Shown: one piece after another, positions 47,610 through 58,088 of the stretch | How positions within the stretch are numbered: the stretch's first letter is position 1 | Layout of the letters: each line of letters opens with the position of its first letter | From: Bacteroidota bacterium | Lineage (GTDB): Bacteria; Bacteroidota; Bacteroidia; Cytophagales; Cyclobacteriaceae | Direction: 5' to 3' | Assembly: GCA_016866235.1 (NCBI GenBank) | Contig: VGMW01000001.1 | Coordinates: forward strand, 124,001 to 188,000 | Length of the DNA: 64,000 nt | Notes under the pieces: generated by a model | Databases searched by the model: none | Told to the model about the DNA's origin: nothing | Seen by the model: only the letters and a program-made list of their open reading frames with translations | Translations under genes and position numbers: made by a program

Positions 47610-47921
47610 ATGTACGCAATAGTTGATATCGCCGGAAAGCAGTTTAAAGTGGAAGAAAAGAAGTACATCTATGCACCGCTCATGGAAGGTGAGCAGGGCA
47701 AATCGGTGAGCTTTGACCGCGTTCTGCTCGTTGACAATGGCTCTGAAGTGAAAGTTGGTGCCCCTTTGGTAAAAGGTGCTGCCATTTCAGGCAAAATCCT
47801 TGACCATGTAAAAGGGGAGAAGGAAATCGTTTTCAAGAAGAAGCGTAGAAAAGGTTACGCCAAAAAAACTGGACACCGTCAGAACTACACCAAAGTTCTC
47901 ATCGAGTCCATCAAGCATTAA
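47610..47921 (+). CDS. rplU: 50S ribosomal protein L21 (bL21)
   Basis: 103 residues from ATG 47610 (MYAIVDIAGKQFKVEE). An upstream in-frame Met would overlap the promoter and is not conserved. YAIVDIAGKQFKVE, the KVG.P.V.GA core and the basic C-terminus (KRRKGYAKKTGHRQ) are typical. It is followed 35 bp later by rpmA. Confidence 0.97.
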   Translation: MYAIVDIAGKQFKVEEKKYIYAPLMEGEQGKSVSFDRVLLVDNGSEVKVGAPLVKGAAISGKILDHVKGEKEIVFKKKRRKGYAKKTGHRQNYTKVLIESIKH

Positions 47922-47956
47922 TTTTTGTTCTTACATATTAATAAGCGTTAAATACC

Positions 47957-48214
47957 ATGGCACACAAGAAAGGTGAAGGTAAAGTAAAGAACGGCCGCGA
48001 ATCGGAGAGCAAACGATTGGGCATCAAAGTTTATGGTGGCCAGAAGGTCATTGCAGGCAATATTATTGTACGTCAACGTGGTACCCGACACAATCCCGGT
48101 CAAAACGTTGGGATGGGCAAGGATCACACCCTTTTCGCGCTTACCAATGGTATCGTTGAATTCAAGAAAGGAAGACAAAACAAGTCTTATGTATATGTAA
48201 AGGCTGAGGCCTGA
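47957..48214 (+). CDS. rpmA: 50S ribosomal protein L27 (bL27)
   Basis: 85 residues: [35 protein letters not shown] and DHTLFAL. The N-terminus contacts the peptidyl transferase centre. It needs no cleavage here, as it starts directly with AHKKG. It is followed by a terminator. Confidence 0.97.
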   Translation: MAHKKGEGKVKNGRESESKRLGIKVYGGQKVIAGNIIVRQRGTRHNPGQNVGMGKDHTLFALTNGIVEFKKGRQNKSYVYVKAEA

Positions 48215-48238
48215 GCTTTCAGTCCTTAAAAATTATCT

Positions 48239-48267
48239 GAAAATGGCGGTTTTTGACCGCCATTTTC
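48239..48267 (+). terminator. Probable terminator after rpmA
   Basis: A 12-bp stem (GAAAATGGCGGT with ACCGCCATTTTC) and a 5-nt loop, followed by CATTTTATG. The T-run is weak on the plus strand but the A-rich start of the stem would give one in the other direction. Confidence 0.7.
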
Positions 48268-48391
48268 ATTTTATGCCATCCTGGGCCATAGATAGGGAAC
48301 ATGCCATTCGCCAGTGAGACGAGGAAGCTTACAGCTTTGGGACTACCAAACTCTATGGAACTAATTTCAATTTGAGGCAGCTAACTTTATC

Positions 48392-48523
48392 CTAACAAAT
48401 GTTAGCAAATAGTATCCTGAAAACGTTTTTTGCCTCATAAAAACGAAAACCACCTCTCATAAATCGAAACAAATCAAATTTTTACCTAAGAAAATTGCAT
48501 AAGTCTGACGGCTGATGCAATTT
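48392..48523 (+). promoter_or_regulatory. Inverted repeats in the leader region of the first susC
   Basis: The 350-bp stretch before this susC holds no gene. It has a perfect palindrome CTAACA-AA-TGTTAG (48392-48405) and a strong hairpin with a 9-bp stem, AAATTGCAT (48492-48500) with ATGCAATTT (48515-48523); inside the loop AGTC can pair with GGCT. No T-run follows. The hairpin ends 43 bp before the start codon. The second susC leader does not share it. Confidence 0.4.
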
Positions 48524-48565
48524 GTGCCCCTTAAGACCAAAAATTTATTGACCAAACCAATGCCT

Positions 48566-51500
48566 ATGAAGAAGTTTCTACTCTTGTGCTTCTCATTCGT
48601 TTTTGCCGCCGCAGGTCTGATGGCGCAAGATCGAAGCATATCGGGAAAGGTAACCGCTCAAGAAGACGGTGCCCCTCTGCCTGGTGTGAACGTCGTGGTT
48701 AAAGGAACAACCAACGGCGCAGTTACCGACATCGATGGTAACTATAAGCTTAATGTTTCCTCCGGCGAAACGCTGGTGTTCTCATTCATCGGTTACATTT
48801 CTCAGGAAGTGGAAATCGGAGAGAGGACCATCATCGACCTCGGTCTGGCCGCTGACGTAACTCAGCTGGCTGAAGTTATTGTTACCGGTCAGGGTATCCA
48901 ACGCGACAGAAAAGCGATTGGTTATGCACTGAGCCAGGTTAACTCTAACCAAATTGCTGCTCGCCCCGTGAACGACGTGGGTCGGATTCTCCAGGGTAAA
49001 ATCCCAGGTGTATCCATCAACCCTAACGGCGGTACCTCGGGAGCAGGTTCCAGCATCAACATCCGCGGTTACTCAACCCTTACCGGTTCGAGCCAGCCAC
49101 TTTGGGTTGTTGATGGTGTTCCTTTCAACTCAGCAACCAATAGCGGTTCGGGTTTTACAACAGGTGGTGCTGCAGTTGCAACCAGCCGCTTCCTGGACAT
49201 CGACCCCAACAACATTGAGAACATCACCGTGTTGAAAGGTCTCGCTGCCACCGTATTGTACGGTGACCAGGGCCGTAACGGTGTAATCCTTGTTACCACT
49301 AAAGGTGGAAATTCCAAGAAGGCAGAATCTGAGATCAGCATTCAGCAATCAATGTCATACACAGAGATTGCATCCTTGCCCGATTTTCAGGACAACTATG
49401 GAAACGGTTTCCAGGGTCTTTATGGAGCATTCTTTTCAAACTGGGGACCGAACTTTGCTGAAATTGATTCAGTAGGTCATCCTTATCAGTTCCTTTCCGA
49501 TGCAGGTTTGAGGTCTGCATTCCCTCAATACTATTTCAACCGTTACGATTACGAGGCGAAGCCTGATGTTGGCGGATTCTTCCGCAAAGGTTTGGTTTCA
49601 AACACCTCGCTGAACGTTTCAGGTGGAACAGCAAAACTGGGCTACAACACCGCTGTATCTTACACCAACGAGGAAGGCTTTACCCCTGGTAACGACCTTA
49701 AGCGTATCAACATTTCCAGTGGTTTCAATGCCGCTGTAAACGATAAGATTACTGTTAAATATTCACTTCAGTTGGCCAACACAGATGTGGTTTCACCCCC
49801 TCTGAATGGTGCAACCGGTGGCGGTGGTGCTTTCAGTGGTATCCCTTCTCTTTTCGCCAACATGCTCTACACGCCCAGAAGCGTTGATGTGCTGAATTGG
49901 CCCTACGAGACACCTACCGACAAGCGTAGTATCTTCTTCCGTGGAGGTAACGACATTCCGAACCCTCTTTGGATGTACCGCAACTTCCGTGAGACGAGCA
50001 CCACCAATCGTTTTTTCAATGCTGCCAACATCAGCTACGATTTCAACGAGGCGCTCAGCTTAATGTACCGCGTAGGATTTGACTTCTCCAACGAGACCCA
50101 AATCCGTGAGTACAACAAAGGAGCGAACATCGGTGCCAACATCAACCAGGGTATCCTCCAGACACGATCCATCAACCAGTCGATCTGGAACCATGACCTT
50201 ATCTTCTCATTCAATAAGCAGATTACTTCAGACATCAAGGTTTTTGCCCGTGCCGGTGCAAACGCCCGTAACGACTTCTCGAAAACAGATGGCGTTTATT
50301 CTGAAGGACAGGTTGTTTATGGTTTGATGCGCCACTCTAACTTCTCCTCCGCTTCTTCACGAAGCGTAGCCTTCAGCGGATCCTCCTTATATGGAACCGG
50401 TGAACAGCAGCGTTACGGTGTTTATGCCGACGTTTCTACAGACTATAAGGGTTGGGCCATCCTTAACCTCGCAGGTCGTAAAGACTGGGTTTCTAACCTG
50501 GAGAATGGAAATAACTCATTGTTCTACCCTTCTGCCAGCGTAGCGTTCATACCTACGGATGCCTTTAGCGGATTGAAGTCTAATGTCCTTCGCTATTTGA
50601 AATTCCGTGCTGGTTACGGTACTTCTGCCGGTTATGGCAGCATTTACTCAACCAGAAGCACAGTAGGTCAGAACCTGCGTTCTTTCGCTGATGTGTCTGG
50701 AACCATTTACGGTTCACACAGCATCGGTGACCTGCTTGGTAACGCAAAACTGAAGCCTGAGCTCCAACAGGAGATAGAGGCTGGTTTTGAAACCAAGTTG
50801 TTCAACGACAGGTTCGGAATCGACTTTACAGTTTACAACCGTTCTACCCGTGACCTGATCACTGCGGCTCCTATCGACCGCGCTACCGGTTACTCTGTAA
50901 CCCTCCTTAACCTTGGTCGCATCAGCAACAAGGGTATGGAGATCGGTGTAAATGGTCAGATCATCAAAGCCGGGGACTTCAGCTGGGATGTGATCTGGAA
51001 CTTTAACCTGGTTCGTCCTTTTGTTGAGGAACTGGGTCTTGGTGTGGAGCAGGTTGTACTTTCAGGATTCACCAATCTTGGAAACTTTGCAGTTCCAGGA
51101 AAACCATATAACCTTATTAAGGGTACCAACTCACTCAAATCTCCTACAGGAGAGCGTGTAGTGGGTTCAGATGGTAACTATTTTCTTGACCCTATCATTC
51201 AGGAGCTCGGAAATCCTAACCCTAACTATACAACCTCTTTGATCAACACGATCAACTGGAAAGGTTTCTCCTTGAACTTCCAGTTCGATTACCGTGATGG
51301 TGGTATCATGTCTGCCAACACCGTATCTGCTCTGTTGGGTCGCGGTGTTACAGTTGATACCGACTTCAACCGTGATTTGACCTTCATCCTTCCAGGTGTT
51401 GTTCAAACCGGTGTAGATGGAAGCGGAAATCCAGTTTACAAGAAGAACGATGTTCAGCTTTCAGCTTCGGACTACGGTTTCACAACCCAGTTCTTCGGTA

Positions 51501-51778
51501 ACTCTCAGACTGCAATCTTCGACGCAACCACCATCCGTTTGCGCGAGATTTCACTGGGCTATCAGTTCCCTAAAGCCCTAATGAGCAAGACACCATTTAA
51601 GTCTGGTTTCATTCAGGTGAACGGAAACAACCTTTGGTTCAACGCCGTGAATACCCTTAAAGGCATGAACTTCGATCCAGAAGTTTCCAGCCTTGGTGTG
51701 GGTAACGGCCTTGGCTTTGACTTCATTACAGGTCCAAGTGCCAAGCGTTACGGCGTCGTATTAAAACTCACTTTCTAA
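48566..51778 (+). CDS. SusC/RagA family TonB-dependent outer-membrane transporter (cassette 1)
   Basis: 1070 residues from ATG 48566; an upstream Met adds 17 residues before the signal peptide (MKKFLLLCFSFVF, cleaved after LMAQ). A CarboxypepD_reg-like domain (ISGKVTAQEDGAPLPGVNVV), the plug (VNDVGRILQGKIPGVSI..INIRGYSTL..VVDGVPF), and a beta-barrel that ends in an aromatic residue (KLTF) follow. SusC channels import large solutes with a SusD lid, using TonB energy. It is 13 bp upstream of a SusD gene. No glycosidase or protease lies in the cassette, so the substrate is unknown. Confidence 0.95.
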   Translation: MKKFLLLCFSFVFAAAGLMAQDRSISGKVTAQEDGAPLPGVNVVVKGTTNGAVTDIDGNYKLNVSSGETLVFSFIGYISQEVEIGERTIIDLGLAADVTQLAEVIVTGQGIQRDRKAIGYALSQVNSNQIAARPVNDVGRILQGKIPGVSINPNGGTSGAGSSINIRGYSTLTGSSQPLWVVDGVPFNSATNSGSGFTTGGAAVATSRFLDIDPNNIENITVLKGLAATVLYGDQGRNGVILVTTKGGNSKKAESEISIQQSMSYTEIASLPDFQDNYGNGFQGLYGAFFSNWGPNFAEIDSVGHPYQFLSDAGLRSAFPQYYFNRYDYEAKPDVGGFFRKGLVSNTSLNVSGGTAKLGYNTAVSYTNEEGFTPGNDLKRINISSGFNAAVNDKITVKYSLQLANTDVVSPPLNGATGGGGAFSGIPSLFANMLYTPRSVDVLNWPYETPTDKRSIFFRGGNDIPNPLWMYRNFRETSTTNRFFNAANISYDFNEALSLMYRVGFDFSNETQIREYNKGANIGANINQGILQTRSINQSIWNHDLIFSFNKQITSDIKVFARAGANARNDFSKTDGVYSEGQVVYGLMRHSNFSSASSRSVAFSGSSLYGTGEQQRYGVYADVSTDYKGWAILNLAGRKDWVSNLENGNNSLFYPSASVAFIPTDAFSGLKSNVLRYLKFRAGYGTSAGYGSIYSTRSTVGQNLRSFADVSGTIYGSHSIGDLLGNAKLKPELQQEIEAGFETKLFNDRFGIDFTVYNRSTRDLITAAPIDRATGYSVTLLNLGRISNKGMEIGVNGQIIKAGDFSWDVIWNFNLVRPFVEELGLGVEQVVLSGFTNLGNFAVPGKPYNLIKGTNSLKSPTGERVVGSDGNYFLDPIIQELGNPNPNYTTSLINTINWKGFSLNFQFDYRDGGIMSANTVSALLGRGVTVDTDFNRDLTFILPGVVQTGVDGSGNPVYKKNDVQLSASDYGFTTQFFGNSQTAIFDATTIRLREISLGYQFPKALMSKTPFKSGFIQVNGNNLWFNAVNTLKGMNFDPEVSSLGVGNGLGFDFITGPSAKRYGVVLKLTF

Positions 51779-51791
51779 TCTGCAACAGATC

Positions 51792-53582
51792 ATGACTATG
51801 AAGATTTTTAAAACTACTGCGGTAGCGTTGGCCATGGTGCTGGCTTCAGCCTGTACCCTTGACCTTCGTGAAGATCCGAACGCCGTTCAGCTGGCACAGA
51901 TTGATGTGAACCTTAGCTTGAACGAAATTCAGACCACCTTCGCAGGCTTTTACAATGGAGCCAGCGGTGTGGGTGAACCAATGGTGCGTCTGACCAACTC
52001 AGGTGGAAGCCGTTACAACAACGTGTTTACTCCTGTTGGTTTCGATGGCATCTGGTCAACAGCTTATTCAACCTTCCTTCAGGATGCTTCCAAGCTTACT
52101 GAAAAGGCTGATGCTGCTGGTTTGACTTACCACGCAGGTGTATGCCGCGTCCTTTCAGCATATGTATTGGTAACACTTGCCGACTACTTCGGTAATGTTC
52201 CCTACTCTGAGGCTTTAAAAGGATCCGACAATTTCAACCCTGCTGCGGACACCGACCAGAGTGTTTATGAAGCTGCTTTCGGATTGTTGGACGCTGCGAT
52301 TGCTAATTTCAATACTGCATCGACACCGATCCCGACCAGCCCTCCTTTTGCTGACCTTTACTACAACGGAAGTTCAGCTAAATGGAAGAAGCTGGCCAAC
52401 TCCATCAAATTGAAAATGTATTTGAACTGGAGAAACTTTAATGCAGCTCAGGCGAAAGAAGGAATTGAGGGACTTCTCACCAGTGCAGATGGCGTTATCG
52501 CTGCACAGGGCGAAAACTTCATTTTCCGTTATGGCACCAACACTACTGACCCGGATGTTCGTCACCCGAACTATGGCGCTTACATCGCAGGTGGAGGTAC
52601 TTACATGTCAAACCACCTCAACTGGATGATGTTGTATGGCTATGATATGCATTTGGAAGCCCGTCCTGGTGACCCTCGTATGAGGTTCTACTGGTACCGC
52701 CAGACAACTGCAAACTCTACCAACCCCAACGAAATGCGTTGTGTTACGGAGCAAACTCCGTTGCACTACATGTTCGCTTCAGGCGGTGCGGTTATCTATG
52801 CAAAAGGTGGTGTGCCCCCCGGCATTACAACCGATGCATCCAGCGTAGCCTGGACAAGAACGTATTGCTATCCTAGTGGCGTAGGTTACTGGGGCCGCGA
52901 TCACGTCGACAACCAGGGTATTCCTCCGGATGCTTTCTTGCGTACTACCTGGGGACCTTATCCTGCCGGTGGCCGTTTTGATGCCAACCAGGGTGCAGGC
53001 GTAACCCCTTCTATGGGTATGCGTGGCGCTGGTTTCCAGCCCATCATGATGCGCTCATTTGTGGCTTTCATGTTGTCTGAGGCTGTTAACAACGCAGCAG
53101 TGACTGCTCCTAAAACCGCACGTGCTTATTTCTCTGATGGAATTGATTATTCCTTCAAAGATGTTCGTGATTGGGCACTGAACGGAACCTATGGAACCAA
53201 CGCAGCCGCTGCTTCTCCAACTGAAAATTCAGGCATCACTGCATTCTACTCTCAGGCAAACTATGACGCTGATGTTACGACTTACAAGACTCGTGCTTTG
53301 GCAGCATACGATGCTCAGGCAGATGCCGATGCAAGGTTGAATTTCATTGCAAGAGAATATTGGATTGCAGCCTTTGAAAACGGTGTGGAGATGTATAACC
53401 TATATCGCCGCACAGGCAAGCCTACCGGCATGCAGCCTACCTTGGATCCTAATCCAGGTGCATTCCCTCGTTCCTGGTGGTACCCTCAGACTTATGTCAC
53501 CCTTAACAACAAGGCTGACCAAAAGGCTGATTTGACCTCCAAGGTTTTCTGGGATAAGAATTCTGCAAACCTGGACTTCTAA
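51792..53582 (+). CDS. SusD/RagB family lipoprotein (cassette 1)
   Basis: 596 residues. A lipoprotein signal ends in LASAC (Cys 21). The rest matches the SusD-like/RagB family: ADYFGNVPYSEAL, the TPR-like helices and YWGRD...GPYPAGGRFD. It would cap the SusC barrel and bind the ligand at the cell surface. It lies between the SusC and the third lipoprotein gene, all separated by 11-13 bp. Confidence 0.93.
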   Translation: MTMKIFKTTAVALAMVLASACTLDLREDPNAVQLAQIDVNLSLNEIQTTFAGFYNGASGVGEPMVRLTNSGGSRYNNVFTPVGFDGIWSTAYSTFLQDASKLTEKADAAGLTYHAGVCRVLSAYVLVTLADYFGNVPYSEALKGSDNFNPAADTDQSVYEAAFGLLDAAIANFNTASTPIPTSPPFADLYYNGSSAKWKKLANSIKLKMYLNWRNFNAAQAKEGIEGLLTSADGVIAAQGENFIFRYGTNTTDPDVRHPNYGAYIAGGGTYMSNHLNWMMLYGYDMHLEARPGDPRMRFYWYRQTTANSTNPNEMRCVTEQTPLHYMFASGGAVIYAKGGVPPGITTDASSVAWTRTYCYPSGVGYWGRDHVDNQGIPPDAFLRTTWGPYPAGGRFDANQGAGVTPSMGMRGAGFQPIMMRSFVAFMLSEAVNNAAVTAPKTARAYFSDGIDYSFKDVRDWALNGTYGTNAAAASPTENSGITAFYSQANYDADVTTYKTRALAAYDAQADADARLNFIAREYWIAAFENGVEMYNLYRRTGKPTGMQPTLDPNPGAFPRSWWYPQTYVTLNNKADQKADLTSKVFWDKNSANLDF

Positions 53583-53593
53583 TTTTTTAAAGG

Positions 53594-54691
53594 ATGAATC
53601 TTATGAACAAAAGATATTTATTCCTGGCAATCCTTTCATTGGTAGGATTGGCCATGTCCTGTAAGGATGAAAGCACCTATCCGCTTCCTTACAATGACCG
53701 CGAAACTGGTGCTTACATGAGGGTTGTACGGATCACTTCAAACGTATTTGACACGAACGACCTGAGTAACTCTGCACTCGAAGGTGTATTTGAAATCGTT
53801 GACGAAGAATTCGGTGATTTGCTGGAAAGCTTTGAGATCGTGGTTGGTATCCGTCGCGGTATCTCCATCTCTTCAGAGGCTACCGTGAAAACTGTTGCCG
53901 GAAGCGATTTCCAGCCCGTTCCTGAGCCTACGTATTCCAAGTACAAGCGCGCCACCATTCGTATTTCTGCGAATGATGCTCTTGCAGCTTTGAAAACGAC
54001 CACCGGCTTCTTCGGCGCAAATGGAGTGTACACCGCAGGTGATGTGGTGAACTTCCGTGGAATCGTCAAATTAAAAGACGGAAGAACTTTCACCAACACG
54101 AACACCAACATCAACATCTTGAGTGGTCAGTTTTACAACTCCACTTTTGTGTACTCGGTTACGGTTCGTTCTTTGTTGGCTGGTTCATGGGTTGGTACCT
54201 ATAGCTTGAAGCAGACTGCAATTTGGTCACCCAACCATTCTGCAGCGCTCCATGCTACTGCTTTCCCTGCTTATCTGAACCAGAAGCTTTTCCCTGATCA
54301 GACGGTAACGCTGACCAAACCTGCCGGTGGGCTTTCTACTGAGCGTGAGTTTGATGTTCAGTACCGTGGTAAAACAGTTAAGATGAGAATTAACCTTGAA
54401 AACGGAGCAGTTTATATACCGCTTCAATATTCAGGTGTTGATTGCACTACTGAGCGTCAGCTGTTCTGGACATGGCCTACTTTTGGTTCCTTCACTGGAA
54501 GCCCGGCCTTAGCTCCAGGATTGCCTCAAGGCGCAGTAAGCAATCGTGGAACTTACTCTACCTCATCTACTGGGTTGACAGCCGGAAATGTCATTTCAAT
54601 TGGTGTTGATGATGATAGTGATGAGTACGGTCGCCGCAACGGCTATTGTACTTGGGTACGTCGTGTAAGACTTCAATTGACAAAGCTTTAA
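53594..54691 (+). CDS. Third lipoprotein of SusC/D cassette 1
   Basis: 365 residues with lipobox GLAMSC (Cys 23). No named family is recognised. It has a paralogue in cassette 2: both carry an ADF/TDFQ segment, a KLKDGR(T)F-type motif near residue 158 and a Y/FNS.F.Y.V segment after it. The C-terminal part differs. It could be a surface-exposed binding protein comparable in position to SusE/SusF, or a partner that stabilises the SusCD complex (inference). Confidence 0.85.
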   Translation: MNLMNKRYLFLAILSLVGLAMSCKDESTYPLPYNDRETGAYMRVVRITSNVFDTNDLSNSALEGVFEIVDEEFGDLLESFEIVVGIRRGISISSEATVKTVAGSDFQPVPEPTYSKYKRATIRISANDALAALKTTTGFFGANGVYTAGDVVNFRGIVKLKDGRTFTNTNTNINILSGQFYNSTFVYSVTVRSLLAGSWVGTYSLKQTAIWSPNHSAALHATAFPAYLNQKLFPDQTVTLTKPAGGLSTEREFDVQYRGKTVKMRINLENGAVYIPLQYSGVDCTTERQLFWTWPTFGSFTGSPALAPGLPQGAVSNRGTYSTSSTGLTAGNVISIGVDDDSDEYGRRNGYCTWVRRVRLQLTKL

Positions 54692-54713
54692 TCAAGCTTT
54701 TTCCAAAAAAGGG

Positions 54714-54743
54714 GCCCTGGAATGAAAATTCCGGGGCTTTTTT
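54714..54743 (+). terminator. Intrinsic terminator of SusC/D cassette 1
   Basis: A 10-bp stem (GCCCTGGAAT with ATTCCGGGGC, one G-T pair) with GAAA loop and a run of T (54738-54743). It closes the first cassette 123 bp before the second SusC. Confidence 0.88.
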
Positions 54744-54866
54744 ATTTTTTGTAATGCCTTAGTTTTCAATCGGTTATAAAATTGACTCTCCCTTGAACGC
54801 ATTTATCATTTTCAAAAAACCCAAGAATCCCTATATTGTATATTCATTATTCTTAAACCAATTCCT

Positions 54867-57800
54867 ATGAAGAAGTTTTTACTCATGTGCTTCTCATTCG
54901 TTTTTGTCGCAGCCTCCGTGCTGGCGCAGGAGCGAATGGTTTCCGGAAAGGTGACATCAGCTGATGATGGTTCATCCATGCCCGGCGTAAACGTGGTGCT
55001 CAAAGGCACAACGAATGGAGCGGTTACCGATGGGGACGGTAATTTCAAGCTCTCTGTACCATCCTCCGGCGGAACACTAGTGTTCTCGTTCATCGGTATG
55101 CAAACCCAGGAGCAAGCCATAGGCGATCGCTCTGTGGTTGACATTAAAATGGCATCTGATGTTGAGCAACTCCAGGAGGTCGTGGTTACCGCACATGGTA
55201 AGATCACTGAAAAACGTGCCGTCGGTTATGCCGTTACGACGGTTGCAGGCTCTGCGCTCGAAGCAAAGGCTGAATCGGATGTTGCACGTATCCTCACCGG
55301 TAAAGTGCCTGGTGTAAACATCACCAACACGGGTGGTGTATCCGGTACTGGAACCAACATCGTTATTCGTGGTTACACCACGATCTCAGGTTCAAACCAA
55401 CCTCTGTTTGTTATTGATGGTGTGCCGTTCAACACCAACACCAACCAACAAGGAAGTTTCGCTGACGGTTCACTAGCAACCTCCAGCCGATTCCTGGATT
55501 TGGATCCCAACAACATTGAAAGCATCAACGTCCTTCGTGGTCTTGCTGCAACCGTACGTTACGGTGAGCAGGGTAAGAAGGGTGTAATCATTATCACCAC
55601 CAAGAGCGCGTCCCGCTCGAAGAGAGATTTTGAAGTGAACCTCACGCAGAGCATGTTCAACAACGAAATCGCTTCAGCGCCTGATTACCAGAACAACTTT
55701 GGAAATGGTTTTGACCAGAACTTTGGTTACTTCTTCAGTAACTGGGGTCCTCGTTTCAAGAACAGCTCTGCACCTGGTCTGTATGGTCCTGAATTGGTTC
55801 AGCACCCTTACGACCGTCTTCCAGCTGATCTTAGGAGTCAATTCCCTGAGTTTAATGGTGTAAAAGATTATCCCTACAAGGCTATGCCTAACCCAATGGG
55901 ATTCTTTAGAACTGGAAAAATTTCAACCACTTCCCTGGCACTTCGCGGCACTAAGCAGGAAACTGGCTACAACGCCAGCTTCAGCTACACCAACGAGGAT
56001 GGATTTACACCAGGCAACTTCCTGAAGAAACTCAACGGATCGGTTGGCATCAACTCTAACCTTTCCAAAAATTTCTCTATTCAGTCATCTATGAATTTTG
56101 CATTGACGGAGATGGAAACACCTCCAATTTCTGCCGGCGGAGGTAGCGGACCTGCAGGAAATGGTTTCTCTGTTTTCTCTGATATTTTCTACACGCCGCG
56201 CTCAGTAGATATCCTTGGCCTACCTTTTGAGACGCCGGGTGATAAGAGAAGCGTCTATTATAGATCCGGTAATGACATCCAAAATCCCCTTTGGACTGCC
56301 AAATACTCCCGTTCTACTGATAACGTGCGTCGTATGTATGGTCAAACCACATTGACCTACCAGATTACACCTGCGGTTGATGTGAAGTATCGTTTAGGAT
56401 TAGATACCTATTCTGAAACACAGGAATATTGGCAGAACAAAGGTGGAGTGCAGAACTCCAACTTTAAAAATGGTCTTTATCGTTCAACAGCCATCACCAA
56501 CACCATCTGGAACCATGATTTCATGGTTGATTACAACCATGACTTTGGTGATGATGTAAACCTTACAGGTACAGTTGGTATGAACGTGAGGATGGACGAG
56601 TACAAGCAGGATGGTATCGAGAGTACCAACCAGCTGGTTTTCGGGTTCATCAACCACGCCAACTTTGTAAACCATGCTGCTACCAACGGATTCACCGGAG
56701 GTCAGCTGCAGTATATGGCTGAAAAAGTTTGGCAGGCTGTTTATGCTGAGACCCGTTTGGAATACAAGCGTTATTTGTACCTCAACCTGGCTGCTCGTAA
56801 CGACTGGTCTTCAACCCTTGAAAAAGAAAACCGCTCCTTGTTCTATCCATCAGTGAGTGTTTCGTTTGTGCCGACCGATGCTTTCGGTCTGCAATCGGAC
56901 TTCCTGAACTTCATCAGAACAAGGGTTTCTTATGGAACATCAGCTGGTTTCCCTCAGCCTTACAGCACACGCAGCACACTGGCGCAGAACGCCAGAAGTT
57001 TCGTTGACCGCAGCGGAAACGTTCTGGCCACAAACGCAACTTCTTCCTTCCTTGGCAACCCTAATCTTCTTCCTGAGTTAAGTAAGGAGTACGAAGCGGG
57101 TATTGAAACGCAGTTCCTGAACAGAAGATTGGGATTTGATTTCACTGTCTATACACGTGATACGGAGAATTTGATTACAGGTGCTCCGCTCGACAACTCA
57201 ACCGGCTACGGATTCACCTATGTAAACATCGGACGCCTCAACAACACCGGTATCGAGGGAACCATTACTGCAACACCGCTTAAAGCCGGTTCATTCCAGT
57301 GGAATGTAACAGGAGTTTACACACGTTACCGCAGTGTGGTAGAAGAACTCAGTGAAAGCCTCAAGCAAATTAACGTAGCTGGTTACGGCGATCCTGGCAA
57401 CTATGCCATTGAGGGTGAACCATTCAACATCATCCAGGGCAGCAAAGTTGCCCGAGATGCCAATGGTAACCTGTTGGTTTCTGATACCGGCGACTGGCTT
57501 CCTGCCGATGACATTGGAATTATCGGTAACCCGATTCCAAACTACCAGTTCAATTTTATTAATGAGATCACGTGGAAGGGCTTGACCTTCACCGCTCAGA
57601 TCGACTACCGCGACGGTGGTGATATCTTCTCTACCACTGCACGTTCCTTGCTCGCAAGGGGTATCAGTAAGGATACCGATGTGAACCGCGATATGGCCAT
57701 TGTTCTTCCAGGTGTAAAACAAGACGGAACGCCTAACGACATCGCACAGGGTGCAGGTTCGGCGTACTTTAACAACTTCGGTTTCGGACCTTCAGAGGTT

Positions 57801-58067
57801 TCAGTGTACGATGGTACCACCATCCGTCTGCGTGAAATTTCATTGGGTTACAACCTTCCGAAGGCATTGCTTTCTAAAACACCGTTTAAAAATGTATCCG
57901 TCAGGGCACTGGGTCAGAACCTTTGGTTCCGGGCAGTCAACTTCCCTGAATATGTAAACTTTGATACAGATGTGGTTGGAACCGGTGTGGGTAACGGATT
58001 TGGACTTGAGTTCATCACCGGCCCTTCTGCGCGCAAGTACGGCTTCACGGTTTCAGCTACTTTCTAA
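54867..58067 (+). CDS. SusC/RagA family TonB-dependent outer-membrane transporter (cassette 2)
   Basis: 1066 residues. The signal peptide and the carboxypeptidase-like domain are close to those of the first SusC (MKKFLLMCFSFVF and KGTTNGAVTD..GN are shared), then the plug (ILTGKVPGVNITNTGGVSG..VIDGVPF) and barrel with a terminal SATF. It is a paralogue, clearly diverged in the barrel, so the substrate probably differs. SusD follows 21 bp downstream. Confidence 0.95.
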   Translation: MKKFLLMCFSFVFVAASVLAQERMVSGKVTSADDGSSMPGVNVVLKGTTNGAVTDGDGNFKLSVPSSGGTLVFSFIGMQTQEQAIGDRSVVDIKMASDVEQLQEVVVTAHGKITEKRAVGYAVTTVAGSALEAKAESDVARILTGKVPGVNITNTGGVSGTGTNIVIRGYTTISGSNQPLFVIDGVPFNTNTNQQGSFADGSLATSSRFLDLDPNNIESINVLRGLAATVRYGEQGKKGVIIITTKSASRSKRDFEVNLTQSMFNNEIASAPDYQNNFGNGFDQNFGYFFSNWGPRFKNSSAPGLYGPELVQHPYDRLPADLRSQFPEFNGVKDYPYKAMPNPMGFFRTGKISTTSLALRGTKQETGYNASFSYTNEDGFTPGNFLKKLNGSVGINSNLSKNFSIQSSMNFALTEMETPPISAGGGSGPAGNGFSVFSDIFYTPRSVDILGLPFETPGDKRSVYYRSGNDIQNPLWTAKYSRSTDNVRRMYGQTTLTYQITPAVDVKYRLGLDTYSETQEYWQNKGGVQNSNFKNGLYRSTAITNTIWNHDFMVDYNHDFGDDVNLTGTVGMNVRMDEYKQDGIESTNQLVFGFINHANFVNHAATNGFTGGQLQYMAEKVWQAVYAETRLEYKRYLYLNLAARNDWSSTLEKENRSLFYPSVSVSFVPTDAFGLQSDFLNFIRTRVSYGTSAGFPQPYSTRSTLAQNARSFVDRSGNVLATNATSSFLGNPNLLPELSKEYEAGIETQFLNRRLGFDFTVYTRDTENLITGAPLDNSTGYGFTYVNIGRLNNTGIEGTITATPLKAGSFQWNVTGVYTRYRSVVEELSESLKQINVAGYGDPGNYAIEGEPFNIIQGSKVARDANGNLLVSDTGDWLPADDIGIIGNPIPNYQFNFINEITWKGLTFTAQIDYRDGGDIFSTTARSLLARGISKDTDVNRDMAIVLPGVKQDGTPNDIAQGAGSAYFNNFGFGPSEVSVYDGTTIRLREISLGYNLPKALLSKTPFKNVSVRALGQNLWFRAVNFPEYVNFDTDVVGTGVGNGFGLEFITGPSARKYGFTVSATF

Positions 58068-58088
58068 ACTTTTAACCGACTTACGACT

